Shown: positions 8,794-17,571 of the stretch, piece by piece
Layout of the letters: the number at the start of each line of letters is the position of its first letter
Numbering within the stretch: position 1 is the stretch's first letter
Assembly: GCF_011516765.1 (NCBI RefSeq)
Contig: NZ_JAAABN010000002.1
Location: 186,001-250,000 of the forward strand
Reading direction: 5' to 3'
Source of the DNA: Acetobacter sicerae
Lineage (GTDB): Bacteria > Pseudomonadota > Alphaproteobacteria > Acetobacterales > Acetobacteraceae
Length of the DNA: 64,000 nucleotides
Notes under the pieces: model-generated
What the model was told of the DNA's origin: nothing
What the model saw: only the letters and a program-made list of their open reading frames with translations
The model's database searches: none
Translations under genes and position numbers: made by a program

Positions 8794-9768
8794 ATGAACA
8801 CCGCAACGGAATTCACTGCTGAATGGCACCTCGAACGCTCCCGTCCGGAACAGCTTCTTTCCTATCTCGACCTTTCTCAACCTTTTGTCGGGCAGATCAA
8901 CAAACTGATCGCCCGTTTTCGTGATGTGCACTTTCTCTGCGAGCACGGAAGCAAACCGGAAGCCCTGCTTCCCCTCCGCGATGCGCTCGCATTCAATCTG
9001 GTCAAGATGTCGCGCTGGTGGAGCTTCGATTTCTGCCCACGCAGTATTCTGGAAATGCAGGCGCCCCGCTTTCTTGGATATGTGAAGGAGCATCTGCAAC
9101 ACTCCTATAACGATGAAGCGCTCTACGACGTTTTCACCACCCAGCGGTATCTACATCCCGGCAGCCCCTCAGACGTACTGATCATTGGCCGTGATCCGGA
9201 GCCAGATCTTTCCCACGTGCTTTATGGGGTGGACGGGCAGCGCCGGTTTCGCGTCGGCTCAGAGACATCTGACGGCTCTTCTCTCTGGCAGAACGGCGCC
9301 TACTCCGATTTCGCCGGGGCCTGGCTGGCGGCCCGCGCAGTGAAAGCGCGTGAGAGTGGTGACCGGGAGGCTGCACGGGACGCCTCGCTGGCTCAGGCGG
9401 AGCATGAACAGACCCGCTTGTGGCATCAGCGTTATTTCCATGCCTGCTGCGAACGGCATGTCGTCACTCTGTATGCCGACGCCAAAAACCGCCTGCTGCT
9501 CCACAAAAGCGCCTTTGGGCGCATGGAATCCGAAACCGTCATCAACAGTCTTGCTTTTCGTGTCGCGCGTTTTGCCGTTCATTCAGGCATGACGGTAACG
9601 GATCTGATCCGGGAAACGGCCACGCCGTCCTCTCAACATGAAGACAGTCTGGAGATTGAACGACGCGCACGCACTCACGTCTTTACGTCCGTCGATGAAA
9701 CACGGCAGACCGTGCAACTCGCCGTCGTGGACCGTCTCGGCAGCTATCGTCCGCGTCATTGCTGCTGA
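8794..9768 (+). CDS. Unrecognised protein, 324 aa
   Basis: I do not recognise this protein. The frame is open from a TTG at 8728, but the ATG at 8794 (MNTATEFTAEW) is the likelier start because the earlier residues look like translated intergenic DNA. It has no signal peptide or membrane segment and is rich in Arg, His and aromatic residues. It has a Trp-pair region (MSRWWSFDFCPRSILEMQAP), a central Ala/Glu/Arg-rich helix that could form a short coiled coil, a CC pair (YFHACCERHVV) and a CC at the extreme C-terminus. Codon use resembles the neighbours, so it is probably native. It stands alone between two gaps of about 400 bases. Its function cannot be inferred. Confidence 0.7.
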   Translation: MNTATEFTAEWHLERSRPEQLLSYLDLSQPFVGQINKLIARFRDVHFLCEHGSKPEALLPLRDALAFNLVKMSRWWSFDFCPRSILEMQAPRFLGYVKEHLQHSYNDEALYDVFTTQRYLHPGSPSDVLIIGRDPEPDLSHVLYGVDGQRRFRVGSETSDGSSLWQNGAYSDFAGAWLAARAVKARESGDREAARDASLAQAEHEQTRLWHQRYFHACCERHVVTLYADAKNRLLLHKSAFGRMESETVINSLAFRVARFAVHSGMTVTDLIRETATPSSQHEDSLEIERRARTHVFTSVDETRQTVQLAVVDRLGSYRPRHCC

Positions 9769-10194
9769 ATGGCGCTGTTTTCAGGGGAAACAGAAGCTTA
9801 TCTGAAGCATTGTGTCACGACTGGATCATTCCCTTCATCACATTCGCCATGCGATCGCGAACAGTCACGGAACAGAACAAGGAGGAAGCTGCTTCAGGAG
9901 ACCTGCAAAACAGTAAGACTGTCCGCCTTTCCCCGGAGCGCCCTGTTCGTGTGTCTTTCCAGCCATCACGACAACATTGTTCTGAAATGATAATCCCTAC
10001 TGGCTGACTTTTTTATTCGGGATTCCTTCAGCAGCATCTTTCCGATGGTGGGCAAGCGGGTCTCACGACCACAACGGACGAACGTGAGATAATCTCTATA
10101 CGATGGCGGCTGCTGGCGGTCCTGTTTCCTGAAACCACACTGACGCTGCACATGCGATCCGAGCGCTACACACAGACCATATGCAGAATGACGA
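9769..10194. other. Intergenic region, nothing recognised
   Basis: About 425 bases between the unrecognised gene and the convergent transglycosylase gene. A weak hairpin (arms CTGTTT and AAACAG, 9775-9793) follows the first gene and could end its transcript. Arms AATCCC and GGGATT around a T-run occur at about 9991-10023. Short frames on both strands have no ribosome sites or family features. Confidence 0.4.
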
Positions 10195-10839
10195 TCACTT
10201 TCCGACATCCGGCTCAAACACCGTAATTCCGTATGCGGAAGCTGTTTTCACCCAGCTTCGGCCTTCATGTTCCAACAGGGACGCCTCCGGAGCCGGATAG
10301 TATCCCGTCGCTTTCTGTCCGGAATGACCTTCATATTTCCGGAAGACTGCTTCCGCATAACGGGTTCCGGCCTGTGACGCCGCATGATAACGGGCGACCG
10401 CTTCGTGCCAGTTCCCCGTCTTTGCATGAATCTCCCGCAGAAAAAGACCTGCTGCCAGCCCATTGGTCACCGGGTCAAAACCAGCTTCGATGGACGGGAA
10501 TGCATCGGAATGCCAACCGAGATTGATCTGGAAACATCCGATGTCAACATGCGGCCGGCGGCCGAACGCCCCTGATTTCAGCATTGTTTTGACTGCATCA
10601 ACCGCCAGTTCCTGACGAGAAAAGGAAACAGTCAGTCCGTTTACGTTGACAGCGAAAGGCTGGTTATTGCTTTCAACCCGGGCGATCGCGACAAGCAGAC
10701 CCTGAGGGATATCAAGACTGTTCTCCACAAGAGAAGCCGCCCTGTCACACGACATATCCGGCGCCGCCTGCGCCTTGCCCGGGGAAAATCCCATGGCAAC
10801 ACAGGCCATGACCATCCAACATCCAAAAGATTGGTTCAT
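10195..10839 (-). CDS. Lytic transglycosylase (SLT domain), secreted
   Basis: About 214 aa from the ATG at 10839. The N-terminus is a clear signal peptide (MNQSFGCWMVMACVAMGF, cleavage near KAQA). The SLT core shows the catalytic glutamate in LLVAIARVESNNQPFAVN, followed by DIGCFQINLGWH and AVARYHAAS. Lytic transglycosylases cleave glycan strands in the periplasm. The proteins most like this one by layout are those of conjugation/secretion machines and small stand-alone enzymes, but no secretion genes are nearby. A longer start at 10911 is unlikely because it lies inside the loop of a hairpin upstream. It is downstream of the MRJP-like gene on the same strand. Confidence 0.85.
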   Translation of the reverse strand: MNQSFGCWMVMACVAMGFSPGKAQAAPDMSCDRAASLVENSLDIPQGLLVAIARVESNNQPFAVNVNGLTVSFSRQELAVDAVKTMLKSGAFGRRPHVDIGCFQINLGWHSDAFPSIEAGFDPVTNGLAAGLFLREIHAKTGNWHEAVARYHAASQAGTRYAEAVFRKYEGHSGQKATGYYPAPEASLLEHEGRSWVKTASAYGITVFEPDVGK

Positions 10840-10892
10840 GAAGTGAATATCGGGCGGGTTATTTAGGATTTCATTAAAATGAACGGGACGGA

Positions 10893-10924
10893 CCTGTTCT
10901 GCACAATTCATCTGACAGAACAGG
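10893..10924 (-). terminator. Hairpin between the MRJP-like and transglycosylase genes
   Basis: The arms CCTGTTCTG and CAGAACAGG form a perfect 9-bp stem around a 14-base loop, 22 bases after the MRJP-like stop codon on the minus strand. No T-run follows, so it may be a weak or Rho-assisted terminator or an mRNA-stabilising stem. Confidence 0.45.
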
Positions 10925-10945
10925 CTGACCCGGTTAAAAAGCCGA

Positions 10946-12121
10946 CTATCTGTTTTTCAGATCAATGCGCACGATCAGATAGGGCCGCTGCTGCATGTCA
11001 TGACCATCATGGAAAACGGGCAATCTGGCCCACTGTCCGACAGTCATGATCAGGCGGTTTACTGGCTGATTCGACGCTTCTCCCGAAGCCAGACTGTCAG
11101 GACTGATCAGACGGGGATCATGCGCAACAAGGCTGAGAGTTCCATCGGGAGACCGGCGAATGACGCCATGCCTTTCCTCGTCAGCCATATAGAGGCTGCC
11201 ATCCGGGGCGGTGAAAATGCCATCGACAACACCAACCTCACCTTCGTCACGCACAGCCTGACTGAGACCGGCTTCACTGATCACCGGATCAGACAGGACG
11301 GCTGTCGGCGCGCTGTAGAGACATCTTGAAGAAAACGGCGACCAGAACAGTCGGGAGGAATCCACGCTGAGGCCAATACCGTTCACCCCACCCTGCGGCA
11401 TTTGCGGATGATCCGGATTATAACGGAACAGCTTTCCGTCCACTTCCATGACATGACCTGCTGCGGCGCTGACACTTCGATCCTCCGCCAGAATCCGTCT
11501 GGCCTGACCACTTGCGATATCCAGCACAATCAGGGCCGGATGCGTCGTCTGGGACGTATCGGAAATAAAGGCCGTTCCGCTTTTGCCATGCGTCAGGTCA
11601 ACACGAATATCATTGATATGACTGTCAGGCAGCACAACCGGAGATGTCAGCGCAAAACGCCGGATGATGCTGTTCGTGCGCGGATCAATCAGAATGATCG
11701 CGGGCGTCTGAGGCTCCGTCTGACCAGCAACGACGCCTTCGTCGATCACCCACACTCTGCCGAGAGCATCCACGGTCATGCCCAGAGGTGATTTCAGCTC
11801 TTTCTGGGCCGCGGCGTCAGGAAATGGCTGAAGCTCAGAACCGCCTTTCCAGACAGCCAGCACCGGACCGGGATGCGTCTGCGCACTGGTGGGAAAGGAC
11901 AGGACAAACCGACCATCAACAAGATGGACAATGCCGGAAGGCTGCGCATCATGAAACCGGGCCAGCACATGCACATTGCCTGACGGGACAAAGCTCTGTT
12001 CCACACTATCGGCAGCATGCGCAGCCAGAGGCGCAGCCAACAGCCCCAGAAGCGCACAGGCCGCAACCGTTCGGGAGGATTCGAGCAGCAGTCCGCCTCT
12101 CAATGATCGAAAAATTGTCAT
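10946..12121 (-). CDS. MRJP/yellow-family (SMP-30-like) beta-propeller protein, secreted
   Basis: A 391-aa protein with a signal peptide ending near AAHAADS. The body shows repeated propeller blades: SPLGMTVDALGRVWVIDEG, SHINDIRVD, GVNGIGLSVDSSRLFWSPFSSRCLYS and VDGIFTAPDGSLYMADEERHGVIRR. This pattern is typical of the major royal jelly protein/yellow group that occurs in bacteria, related to SMP-30/gluconolactonase-type propellers. It is probably periplasmic. Bacterial members have no agreed function; sugar or small-ligand binding is a guess. Only the transglycosylase gene follows it on the same strand. Confidence 0.8.
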   Translation of the reverse strand: MTIFRSLRGGLLLESSRTVAACALLGLLAAPLAAHAADSVEQSFVPSGNVHVLARFHDAQPSGIVHLVDGRFVLSFPTSAQTHPGPVLAVWKGGSELQPFPDAAAQKELKSPLGMTVDALGRVWVIDEGVVAGQTEPQTPAIILIDPRTNSIIRRFALTSPVVLPDSHINDIRVDLTHGKSGTAFISDTSQTTHPALIVLDIASGQARRILAEDRSVSAAAGHVMEVDGKLFRYNPDHPQMPQGGVNGIGLSVDSSRLFWSPFSSRCLYSAPTAVLSDPVISEAGLSQAVRDEGEVGVVDGIFTAPDGSLYMADEERHGVIRRSPDGTLSLVAHDPRLISPDSLASGEASNQPVNRLIMTVGQWARLPVFHDGHDMQQRPYLIVRIDLKNR

Positions 12122-12214
12122 CAGATACGTCTCCCCACGGACGGCTCCGGACCAGCCGGAGCACTGTGGGGATTCCTTCTTCAGTTCAGCAGAGAGCGTC
12201 CTTTACGGAGCGCT

Positions 12215-12418
12215 TCAGATTTTCTGGAGATTTGTCGCAGCAGTCTTGCCGCGATCTTCCGTCAGATCAAAGCTGAGACGTTCGCCATCCGCCAGTCCCT
12301 GCCATCCGGCCGCCTGAACCGCAGTGATATGCACAAACACATCCCTGTCGGAATCATCAGGTTTGATGAAGCCATATCCTTTGGTCACGTTGAACCATTT
12401 CACAGCGCCAGTAGCCAT
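12215..12418 (-). CDS. Cold shock domain protein (CspA family)
   Basis: A 67-aa single cold-shock domain starting MATGAVKWFNVTKGYGFI. RNP1 is KGYGFI and RNP2 is VFVHI, both intact, with the usual GL.DG....F.L..DRGK..A.N ending. These proteins bind single-stranded RNA/DNA and act as RNA chaperones; cold control cannot be read from the sequence. It is preceded upstream by about 190 bases shared with the divergent ArsC-type gene. Confidence 0.95.
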   Translation of the reverse strand: MATGAVKWFNVTKGYGFIKPDDSDRDVFVHITAVQAAGWQGLADGERLSFDLTEDRGKTAATNLQKI

Positions 12419-12610
12419 ACTCTTTATCCTCTCGGAAAACCGGAGCCCTCAGCCCCGTTCTGGCACCATACGAAACCGACAATCAGAGACTGGCAAGGGA
12501 ATTCTGCGTCAACCTCCGCAAACATCCCAGTCCGGTTGACTCTGTGGGCTGACAGAAAGATCTCTAAACCGAGACACCTTTCCCTTTCACCTCAAGCGGA
12601 AAACAGCCCC

Positions 12611-12970
12611 ATGCAAGCCACACTCTACCACAACCCACGCTGTGGCACGTCCCGCACGGTTCTGGACATTCTCAGAAACGAAATTCCGGATCTTACCGTC
12701 GTGGAGTATCTGAAGACGCCACCGGATCCTGAGACCCTGCGCGATCTTGCCAGTCGTTTGCCGACAGGAGCTGGCAGCCTGCTCCGGACCAAGGAACCTC
12801 TGGCGACGGAACTCAAGCTTATGGAAAAGGACACAACGGAGGAGCAGATTATCGAGGCGATCTCAGCCCACCCGATCCTGCTGAACCGACCGGTCGTCGT
12901 GACCGCTCTCGGTGCCCGTGTCTGTCGTCCTGCGGAAATCGTGCGGGAAATACTGCCGCCGACCGCCTGA
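12611..12970 (+). CDS. arsC: ArsC-family glutaredoxin-dependent arsenate reductase
   Basis: A 119-aa protein with the catalytic Cys11 in YHNPRCGTSR, matching the ArsC (glutaredoxin-linked) active-site loop, and a C-terminal LLNRPVVVTALGARVCRPAE with the RP and Arg expected for oxyanion binding. ArsC reduces arsenate to arsenite using glutathione and glutaredoxin. No arsR, arsB or acr3 lies beside it, so it may be a housekeeping copy or a related Spx/YffB-like reductase. The ATG at 12611 gives the usual family N-terminus. Confidence 0.87.
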   Translation: MQATLYHNPRCGTSRTVLDILRNEIPDLTVVEYLKTPPDPETLRDLASRLPTGAGSLLRTKEPLATELKLMEKDTTEEQIIEAISAHPILLNRPVVVTALGARVCRPAEIVREILPPTA

Positions 12971-12979
12971 ATCATGTGC

Positions 12980-13001
12980 GTGGATCCGATAGCGGATCCA
13001 C
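12980..13001. terminator. Perfect hairpin between arsC and convergent genes
   Basis: The arms GTGGATCCG and CGGATCCAC form a 9-bp stem with an ATAG loop. It lies 9 bases after the arsC stop codon and 6 bases beyond the stop of the convergent small membrane gene, so it can serve both. No strong T-run is present on either side. Confidence 0.6.
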
Positions 13002-13007
13002 TGACAC

Positions 13008-13133
13008 TCAGTTGGGCAAAGACCAGTCAAGCCACGCCATGAGTCCGATGAACACGATCAGGCAGGCATGAGCAATCAGAAGAGCGCGGAGGGTGATAAC
13101 AGGCACTTCGGTTTTGGGACGACACGTCGCCAT
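13008..13133 (-). CDS. Small membrane protein, 41 aa
   Basis: The minus-strand frame from the ATG at 13133 encodes a 41-aa protein. It has a short basic start (MATCRPKTEVPV), one hydrophobic helix (LLIAHACLIVFIGLMAWL) and a short polar end. A GAGAG-type ribosome site precedes the ATG by 8 bases. It begins 48 bases after the flavin reductase stop on the same strand, so the two are probably co-transcribed, and the terminator hairpin follows at once. No family is recognised. The placement and the ribosome site argue that it is real. Confidence 0.6.
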   Translation of the reverse strand: MATCRPKTEVPVITLRALLIAHACLIVFIGLMAWLDWSLPN

Positions 13134-13181
13134 GACACGATCTCTCTTTAAAAATCCAGAACTTCTGATGCGAAGCCCGGA

Positions 13182-13667
13182 TCAGTTATGCGGCAGATGA
13201 TGATAGGCCCGGTTGAAGTAAACAAGCGCCGGGACCGGACTTCCCATTCTGACGGCCTGTACCTGTCCGAACAGCACGCTGTGGGTGCCGACCTCCACAA
13301 TACGTTCAATACGACAGTCCAGCGAGGAGACAGCTTCCTCAAGGCACGGCGCCCCTGTTTCCAGAGCCGTCCAGTGCCCGACAGCAAAGCGTTCTATGGC
13401 GCTCAGAGAGCCGGCGAATCGGTCAGACAGATGCTGCTGGGCGGACGCCAGAACATTGACGCACATCGGGCCTCCCTCATGGAAGGCTTCCCGCACACGA
13501 CTCGCGCGCTTGAGACAGACGAGCAAGGTCGGAGGATCATCCGTCACCGAACATACGGCGGAAGCCGTGAATCCGACCGGTTCGGCCAGAGTGCCTGTAG
13601 TAACGACCGTAACAGCCGCGCCGAGACGCGCCATGGCCTCCCGAAAGAGAGTTCCGTCAACGCTCAA
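13182..13667 (-). CDS. Flavin reductase family protein (HpaC-like)
   Basis: A 161-aa protein of the flavin reductase split-barrel family: FREAMARLGAAVTVVTT, VGFTASAVCSVTDDPPTLLVCLKR, CVNVLA and a C-terminal LVYFNRAYHHL. These enzymes use NAD(P)H to reduce FMN or FAD, usually feeding a two-component monooxygenase. No monooxygenase partner is visible here; the only neighbour in its transcript is the 41-aa membrane protein. Confidence 0.87.
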   Translation of the reverse strand: MSVDGTLFREAMARLGAAVTVVTTGTLAEPVGFTASAVCSVTDDPPTLLVCLKRASRVREAFHEGGPMCVNVLASAQQHLSDRFAGSLSAIERFAVGHWTALETGAPCLEEAVSSLDCRIERIVEVGTHSVLFGQVQAVRMGSPVPALVYFNRAYHHLPHN

Positions 13668-13811
13668 ATTTCTTCCCTTCTCTCACGCAGTCGTGCAGTC
13701 GTGGCCCCTTCATACAGCCTACCCCTTAGCGATTAAATGGATTGTCGCAACCAGATATAAACTCTGAATGAATGCGACCGCTTCAGAAACGCTGGTAACA
13801 GGGGTTACCGT

Positions 13812-14858
13812 ATGCAGGACAATATAAGCACCATCCGGAGCAGCCGCCACGGACATGTCGGTTATATTACACTCGACAGACCCAGAAACCTCAATGCGAT
13901 CGATCGCGCCATGGCGGAAGCGATCATGGCGATCCTTGCCGAATGGCGTGATGACCCCGCCATCCAGAGAATTCTGATAGATTCCTCGTCCAGCAAGGCG
14001 TTCTGCGCGGGCGGCGACATCAAGTCCCTCTATAAAACCATTCAGGCGGAAGGGCCTGAAGCCGCGCACAGGAACATGGTCGTTCCCTATCAGGCCATGC
14101 AGATGATCGCCGACTATCCCAAACCGATCATCGCCATCATGGACGGCATCACAATGGGCGGCGGCATCGGACTGGGTGCTCATGCCCGCTATCGGGTAGC
14201 CACGGAGCGCTCGGTCCTCGCCATGCCAGAAAATCTGATCGGACTGACACCGGACGCCGGAGGTTCATGGCTGCTCGCGCAGGCTCCGCGTCCCTATGGG
14301 CTGCGGCTGGCGCTGACAGGCGAACGGATGATCGGCGCTCAGGCGGTCGCCATGGGTTTTGCAGATTACCTTGTTTCGTCTGAAAAACTTGAGGCGCTGA
14401 AAACTGCACTGCTCAGCGACAGGACATCAGAGGACGTCATTCTGAACCGCTACACCACAACAGGCCACACACCACACGCGGAGGCATTCCCTCAGGCGAT
14501 CAGCACACTTTACGATGTGGAAGATATGGGGCCGCACGACGGCCTGCCGATATTGCTTTCGCGGCTGGAAGCGTCCGATCAGGAATGGGCCAGAACGGAC
14601 CTGACTACATTGCGCAGCGTCTGCCCATTCTCGCTGCACGTCACCTGGCGGATGCAGCAGAAACTCCACGCCACCCGGGCCTCATGCGACGACGCCTTCG
14701 CCCTCGAAACCCGACTGGTGTTGCACATGATCTCGCGTCCCGATTTCTCTGAAGGTGTGAGAGCCAGAGTCATCGACAAGGACAATGCGCCGCGCTGGTC
14801 TCCGGCCACACTGTCAGATGTACAGGAAGAAGCTGTTGAACGCTGCTTTAATGATTGA
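13812..14858 (+). CDS. Enoyl-CoA hydratase/isomerase family, 3-hydroxyisobutyryl-CoA hydrolase-like
   Basis: A 348-aa crotonase-fold protein. It has the CoA/oxyanion motif SSSKAFCAGGDIKSLY, the second oxyanion loop ITMGGGIGL and the MPENLIGLTPDAGGSW segment typical of 3-hydroxyisobutyryl-CoA hydrolases. The length of about 350 aa and the long C-terminal helical extension also fit that subgroup rather than the roughly 260-aa enoyl-CoA hydratases. The enzyme would act in valine breakdown or on related 3-hydroxyacyl-CoA esters. The neighbours give no pathway context, so the substrate remains uncertain. Confidence 0.82.
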   Translation: MQDNISTIRSSRHGHVGYITLDRPRNLNAIDRAMAEAIMAILAEWRDDPAIQRILIDSSSSKAFCAGGDIKSLYKTIQAEGPEAAHRNMVVPYQAMQMIADYPKPIIAIMDGITMGGGIGLGAHARYRVATERSVLAMPENLIGLTPDAGGSWLLAQAPRPYGLRLALTGERMIGAQAVAMGFADYLVSSEKLEALKTALLSDRTSEDVILNRYTTTGHTPHAEAFPQAISTLYDVEDMGPHDGLPILLSRLEASDQEWARTDLTTLRSVCPFSLHVTWRMQQKLHATRASCDDAFALETRLVLHMISRPDFSEGVRARVIDKDNAPRWSPATLSDVQEEAVERCFND

Positions 14859-14864
14859 AAAGGC

Positions 14865-15200
14865 TCAGTAGCTGTTCTGATTGGACGGTGGCACGTTGGT
14901 GTAGGATTTGTTCAGCCGCACGGCATTCTGCTCTGCAGTGAGTCCTGTGGGACCTTCCGCAACGGAGCGTGCGACATTGGGCATCAGATCCGGACGGCTC
15001 CAGCAGTCCACGCCACTCCATCCCTGCGTGCAATAAGGCTGAGGCGGCGGCGGCGTTTCAGGAGGCGAGCACCATCCTGCGCCTTTCATCAGTTCTGACG
15101 TACTGCATGTCCGCCCCATGGCGAACGAACCGATCTGCGGGGCAGAACATCCCGCGAGCATCGGCAGAAGACAGAGGGCAAAAAGGCGCGTGCTGTGCAT
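14865..15200 (-). CDS. Small proline-rich lipoprotein
   Basis: From the ATG at 15200 this encodes a protein of about 111 aa with a lipoprotein signal (LFALCLLPMLAGC; the lipidated Cys is residue 18). The mature part is short, polar and rich in Pro, Ser and Cys, with a PPETPPPPQPYCTQGW segment. The longer frame to 15230 would need a TTG start and is less likely. It is convergent with the hydrolase-like gene, which ends 6 bases away. It is probably anchored in the outer membrane or periplasm; the function is unknown. Confidence 0.68.
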   Translation of the reverse strand: MHSTRLFALCLLPMLAGCSAPQIGSFAMGRTCSTSELMKGAGWCSPPETPPPPQPYCTQGWSGVDCWSRPDLMPNVARSVAEGPTGLTAEQNAVRLNKSYTNVPPSNQNSY

Positions 15201-15434
15201 GGTCGCAGTGTGCTTCAATCCGGTGAACAAAGGCTTACCGCATCCCCTTCCCCACCCCGATAATCTCCCAGCCTGATTTCAGCCTGCGTGACCGGTTTTG
15301 TGAACAGGTTTGCCGCGGGGCTGCCTCCCGGTTATTGTCCGGACAGTTCTTGAGGTTGTGATGGGAATACGCTGCGATTTCTCCGGGAAATCATGGTGCA
15401 TCACGGTCTTATCGAAAGGAGAGAGTGGGTTCCC

Positions 15435-16124
15435 GTGGCTGACGATATTTTCAGGGAAGTGGATGACGCCATGCGGATGGAACGCCTCCGCAAAAGCGCG
15501 CGTCGATTCGCGGGACTTGGTCTTGCCGGTCTTGTTCTTATTGGCGCGGGGATCGGCGGCTGGGAATATCACCTCTCCAGCCTCCACAAGGACGCTCTGG
15601 CAAAATCCACAACCTATATGAGTGCGCTGCACGATCTGGGTGCGGACAGCTCGGTCGCGGGAACCAGCCTCCCTCTCACACCGGCCCAGCAGAAAGCGTT
15701 GACGGCCCTCGCGGAAGTCGGAAACGCTTCCCCCTCAGGTCTGGCGACGCTGGCGCAGCTCCGTGAGGCGGCTTCCTACGCCACGCACGGCAAGACGCAG
15801 GAAGCGCTCAGGATCTGGGACAGCATTCAGCAGAATACAAAGGTGGATGCGACGCTGCGCCATGTGGCGACGCTATTGTGGTGCCAGTGGCAGGTGGATA
15901 GCGGCGACATCGCCACCATCCGTTCCCGGCTGTCCCTGCTCTCCAATGAGAGCAAGCCCTTTGCGGCTCTCGCCAATGAACAACTGGCGACGCTCGATCT
16001 GCGGGCTGGCGACGTCAAATCAGCCCGTGACCGTCTGACCCGCCTGCAGCAGGATTTCAATGCGCCGAACGGCGTAAGGATGCGTGCCGGGGGCATGCTG
16101 CAAACCCTCGACCAACAGGGGTAA
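15435..16124 (+). CDS. YfgM-like tetratricopeptide membrane protein
   Basis: About 229 aa. It starts with an acidic cytoplasmic segment (ADDIFREVDDAMRMERLRK), then one membrane helix (FAGLGLAGLVLIGAGIGGWEY), then an alpha-helical periplasmic part with TPR-like repeats. This topology and the position directly before bamB and der match YfgM, an ancillary factor of the SecYEG translocon that passes exported proteins to periplasmic chaperones. The start is taken as GTG at 15435, after AAAGGAGAG at 15415; an in-frame ATG at 15393 would add 14 residues lying before that ribosome site. The identification rests on topology and gene order. Confidence 0.75.
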   Translation: MADDIFREVDDAMRMERLRKSARRFAGLGLAGLVLIGAGIGGWEYHLSSLHKDALAKSTTYMSALHDLGADSSVAGTSLPLTPAQQKALTALAEVGNASPSGLATLAQLREAASYATHGKTQEALRIWDSIQQNTKVDATLRHVATLLWCQWQVDSGDIATIRSRLSLLSNESKPFAALANEQLATLDLRAGDVKSARDRLTRLQQDFNAPNGVRMRAGGMLQTLDQQG

Positions 16125-16182
16125 GCCCCGGGGATCAGGATCGTTATTTCTTCCTTTCTACTCCGTCTGCCGAGAGCTTTTC

Positions 16183-17571
16183 ATGCACCAGCCCCCTTCT
16201 GACAGCCGCCGCGGTTTTCTTCGTAAACTGCTGACCGGAGCCGCCCTTGCGCCGCTCGGGGGCTGTCACCTGTTTGAAGACGATAAAAAGCCGCTTGTCG
16301 TTGGGCATCGCGTGCCTGTGCTCCCCAGCCATGGCGGTCTCACTGTGACCCGCACCAAGGACGCTCTGGCGCCGATCACCATTCCTGCGCCTGTCACGAC
16401 AACCGACTGGCCAGTGAGCGGACGGACTCCCAGTCATGTCGGATCGAACTACGCATGGGGCGGCCTGAAACATCGCTGGACCCATTCCATCGGCGCCAGC
16501 ACATCCGAGCCCGATCCGCTCGCCCTCATCGCTCTCGGCTCAAACGGACAGAGCGTCCTTCAGGCGTCCCCTGTCATCCAGTCAGGCCGCATTTTCACTC
16601 TGGACGCGGTTGGTGACGTCAGGGCCTTTACCTGGCCGAACATGCGTCACCTCTGGACGTTCAATCCCAAACCGCACCGGATGAAGTCCAGCAATCTGGG
16701 CGGCGGTCTGGGTGTGAATGGCGACACGCTCTACATTGTCGACGGCATTGCAGAGACGGTTGCCGTTGAAGCCGCAACCGGCAAGGTGAAATGGCGTGTG
16801 AACGTCGGCACGCCCGGCCGCTCGGCTCCGACCATCGAAAAGAACCGCCTGTTCTTCAGCACGATTGACGCCCGCCTCTTCGCCCTTGATGCGACATCCG
16901 GGCATCAGCTCTGGACCTATGCCGCAAGCATGGCGCCGACCGTGATGTTCGGCGCTCCCGCTCCCGCTGTCGTGGATGGGATTGTGCTGGCCGGCTTCGG
17001 CTCCGGAGATATTGTCGCTCTGCGTGAGGAAAGTGGCGAAGTCGTCTGGAGTGACACGCTGGGCGCAGGTAGCAGCATGTCGGCCGCAGGCGATTTTTCC
17101 TGCATCCGTAGCCTGCCCGTCATTCAGAACGGCACAGCCTACGCGATGAGCGTCTCGGCCTCTCTGGTCGCCTTTGACATGCGGTCCGGACGCCGTCTCT
17201 GGGAGCGGGCCATTGCTGGCGCATCCCCGCTTCTCGTCGTGCAGGACTGGCTGTATCTCATCACGCTTGATGGACAGGTGGCCTGCCTTGACCGTATTAC
17301 CGGTCAGGTCCGCTGGATTACCCAGCTGCGTCAGTATAGCCGCGTCGACGCCAGAAAAGACGGTGTCGCCTGGACGGGACCGGTTCTGGCGGGCGGCAAG
17401 CTTCTCTGCGTCAGCACGCTTCCTGAAAACGGTATCGTTTCGCTCGATCCCGTGACGGGAAAAATCTTTTCCATCGACAAACTTCCCGCGCCGACTTCGG
17501 TCGAGCCCATCTTCTCTGACGGACAAATGTTGATCATTGATAACCGAGGCGACCTCAACTCCTATGGCTGA
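16183..17571 (+). CDS. bamB: BamB outer-membrane assembly lipoprotein with a twin-arginine-type signal
   Basis: About 462 aa with PQQ-like beta-propeller repeats (LWTFNPK, GKVKWRVNVGTPGRSAPTI, HQLWTYAAS, GEVVWSD, GRRLWERAIAGASPLLV, GQVRWITQLRQ). The N-terminus has both a twin-arginine motif (SRRGFLRKLL) and a lipobox (APLGGC), so it may be a lipoprotein exported by Tat. BamB is the propeller subunit of the BAM complex that folds outer-membrane beta-barrels. Its place between the yfgM-like gene and der is the common conserved order. The start at 16183 gives the signal at the N-terminus. Confidence 0.88.
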   Translation: MHQPPSDSRRGFLRKLLTGAALAPLGGCHLFEDDKKPLVVGHRVPVLPSHGGLTVTRTKDALAPITIPAPVTTTDWPVSGRTPSHVGSNYAWGGLKHRWTHSIGASTSEPDPLALIALGSNGQSVLQASPVIQSGRIFTLDAVGDVRAFTWPNMRHLWTFNPKPHRMKSSNLGGGLGVNGDTLYIVDGIAETVAVEAATGKVKWRVNVGTPGRSAPTIEKNRLFFSTIDARLFALDATSGHQLWTYAASMAPTVMFGAPAPAVVDGIVLAGFGSGDIVALREESGEVVWSDTLGAGSSMSAAGDFSCIRSLPVIQNGTAYAMSVSASLVAFDMRSGRRLWERAIAGASPLLVVQDWLYLITLDGQVACLDRITGQVRWITQLRQYSRVDARKDGVAWTGPVLAGGKLLCVSTLPENGIVSLDPVTGKIFSIDKLPAPTSVEPIFSDGQMLIIDNRGDLNSYG

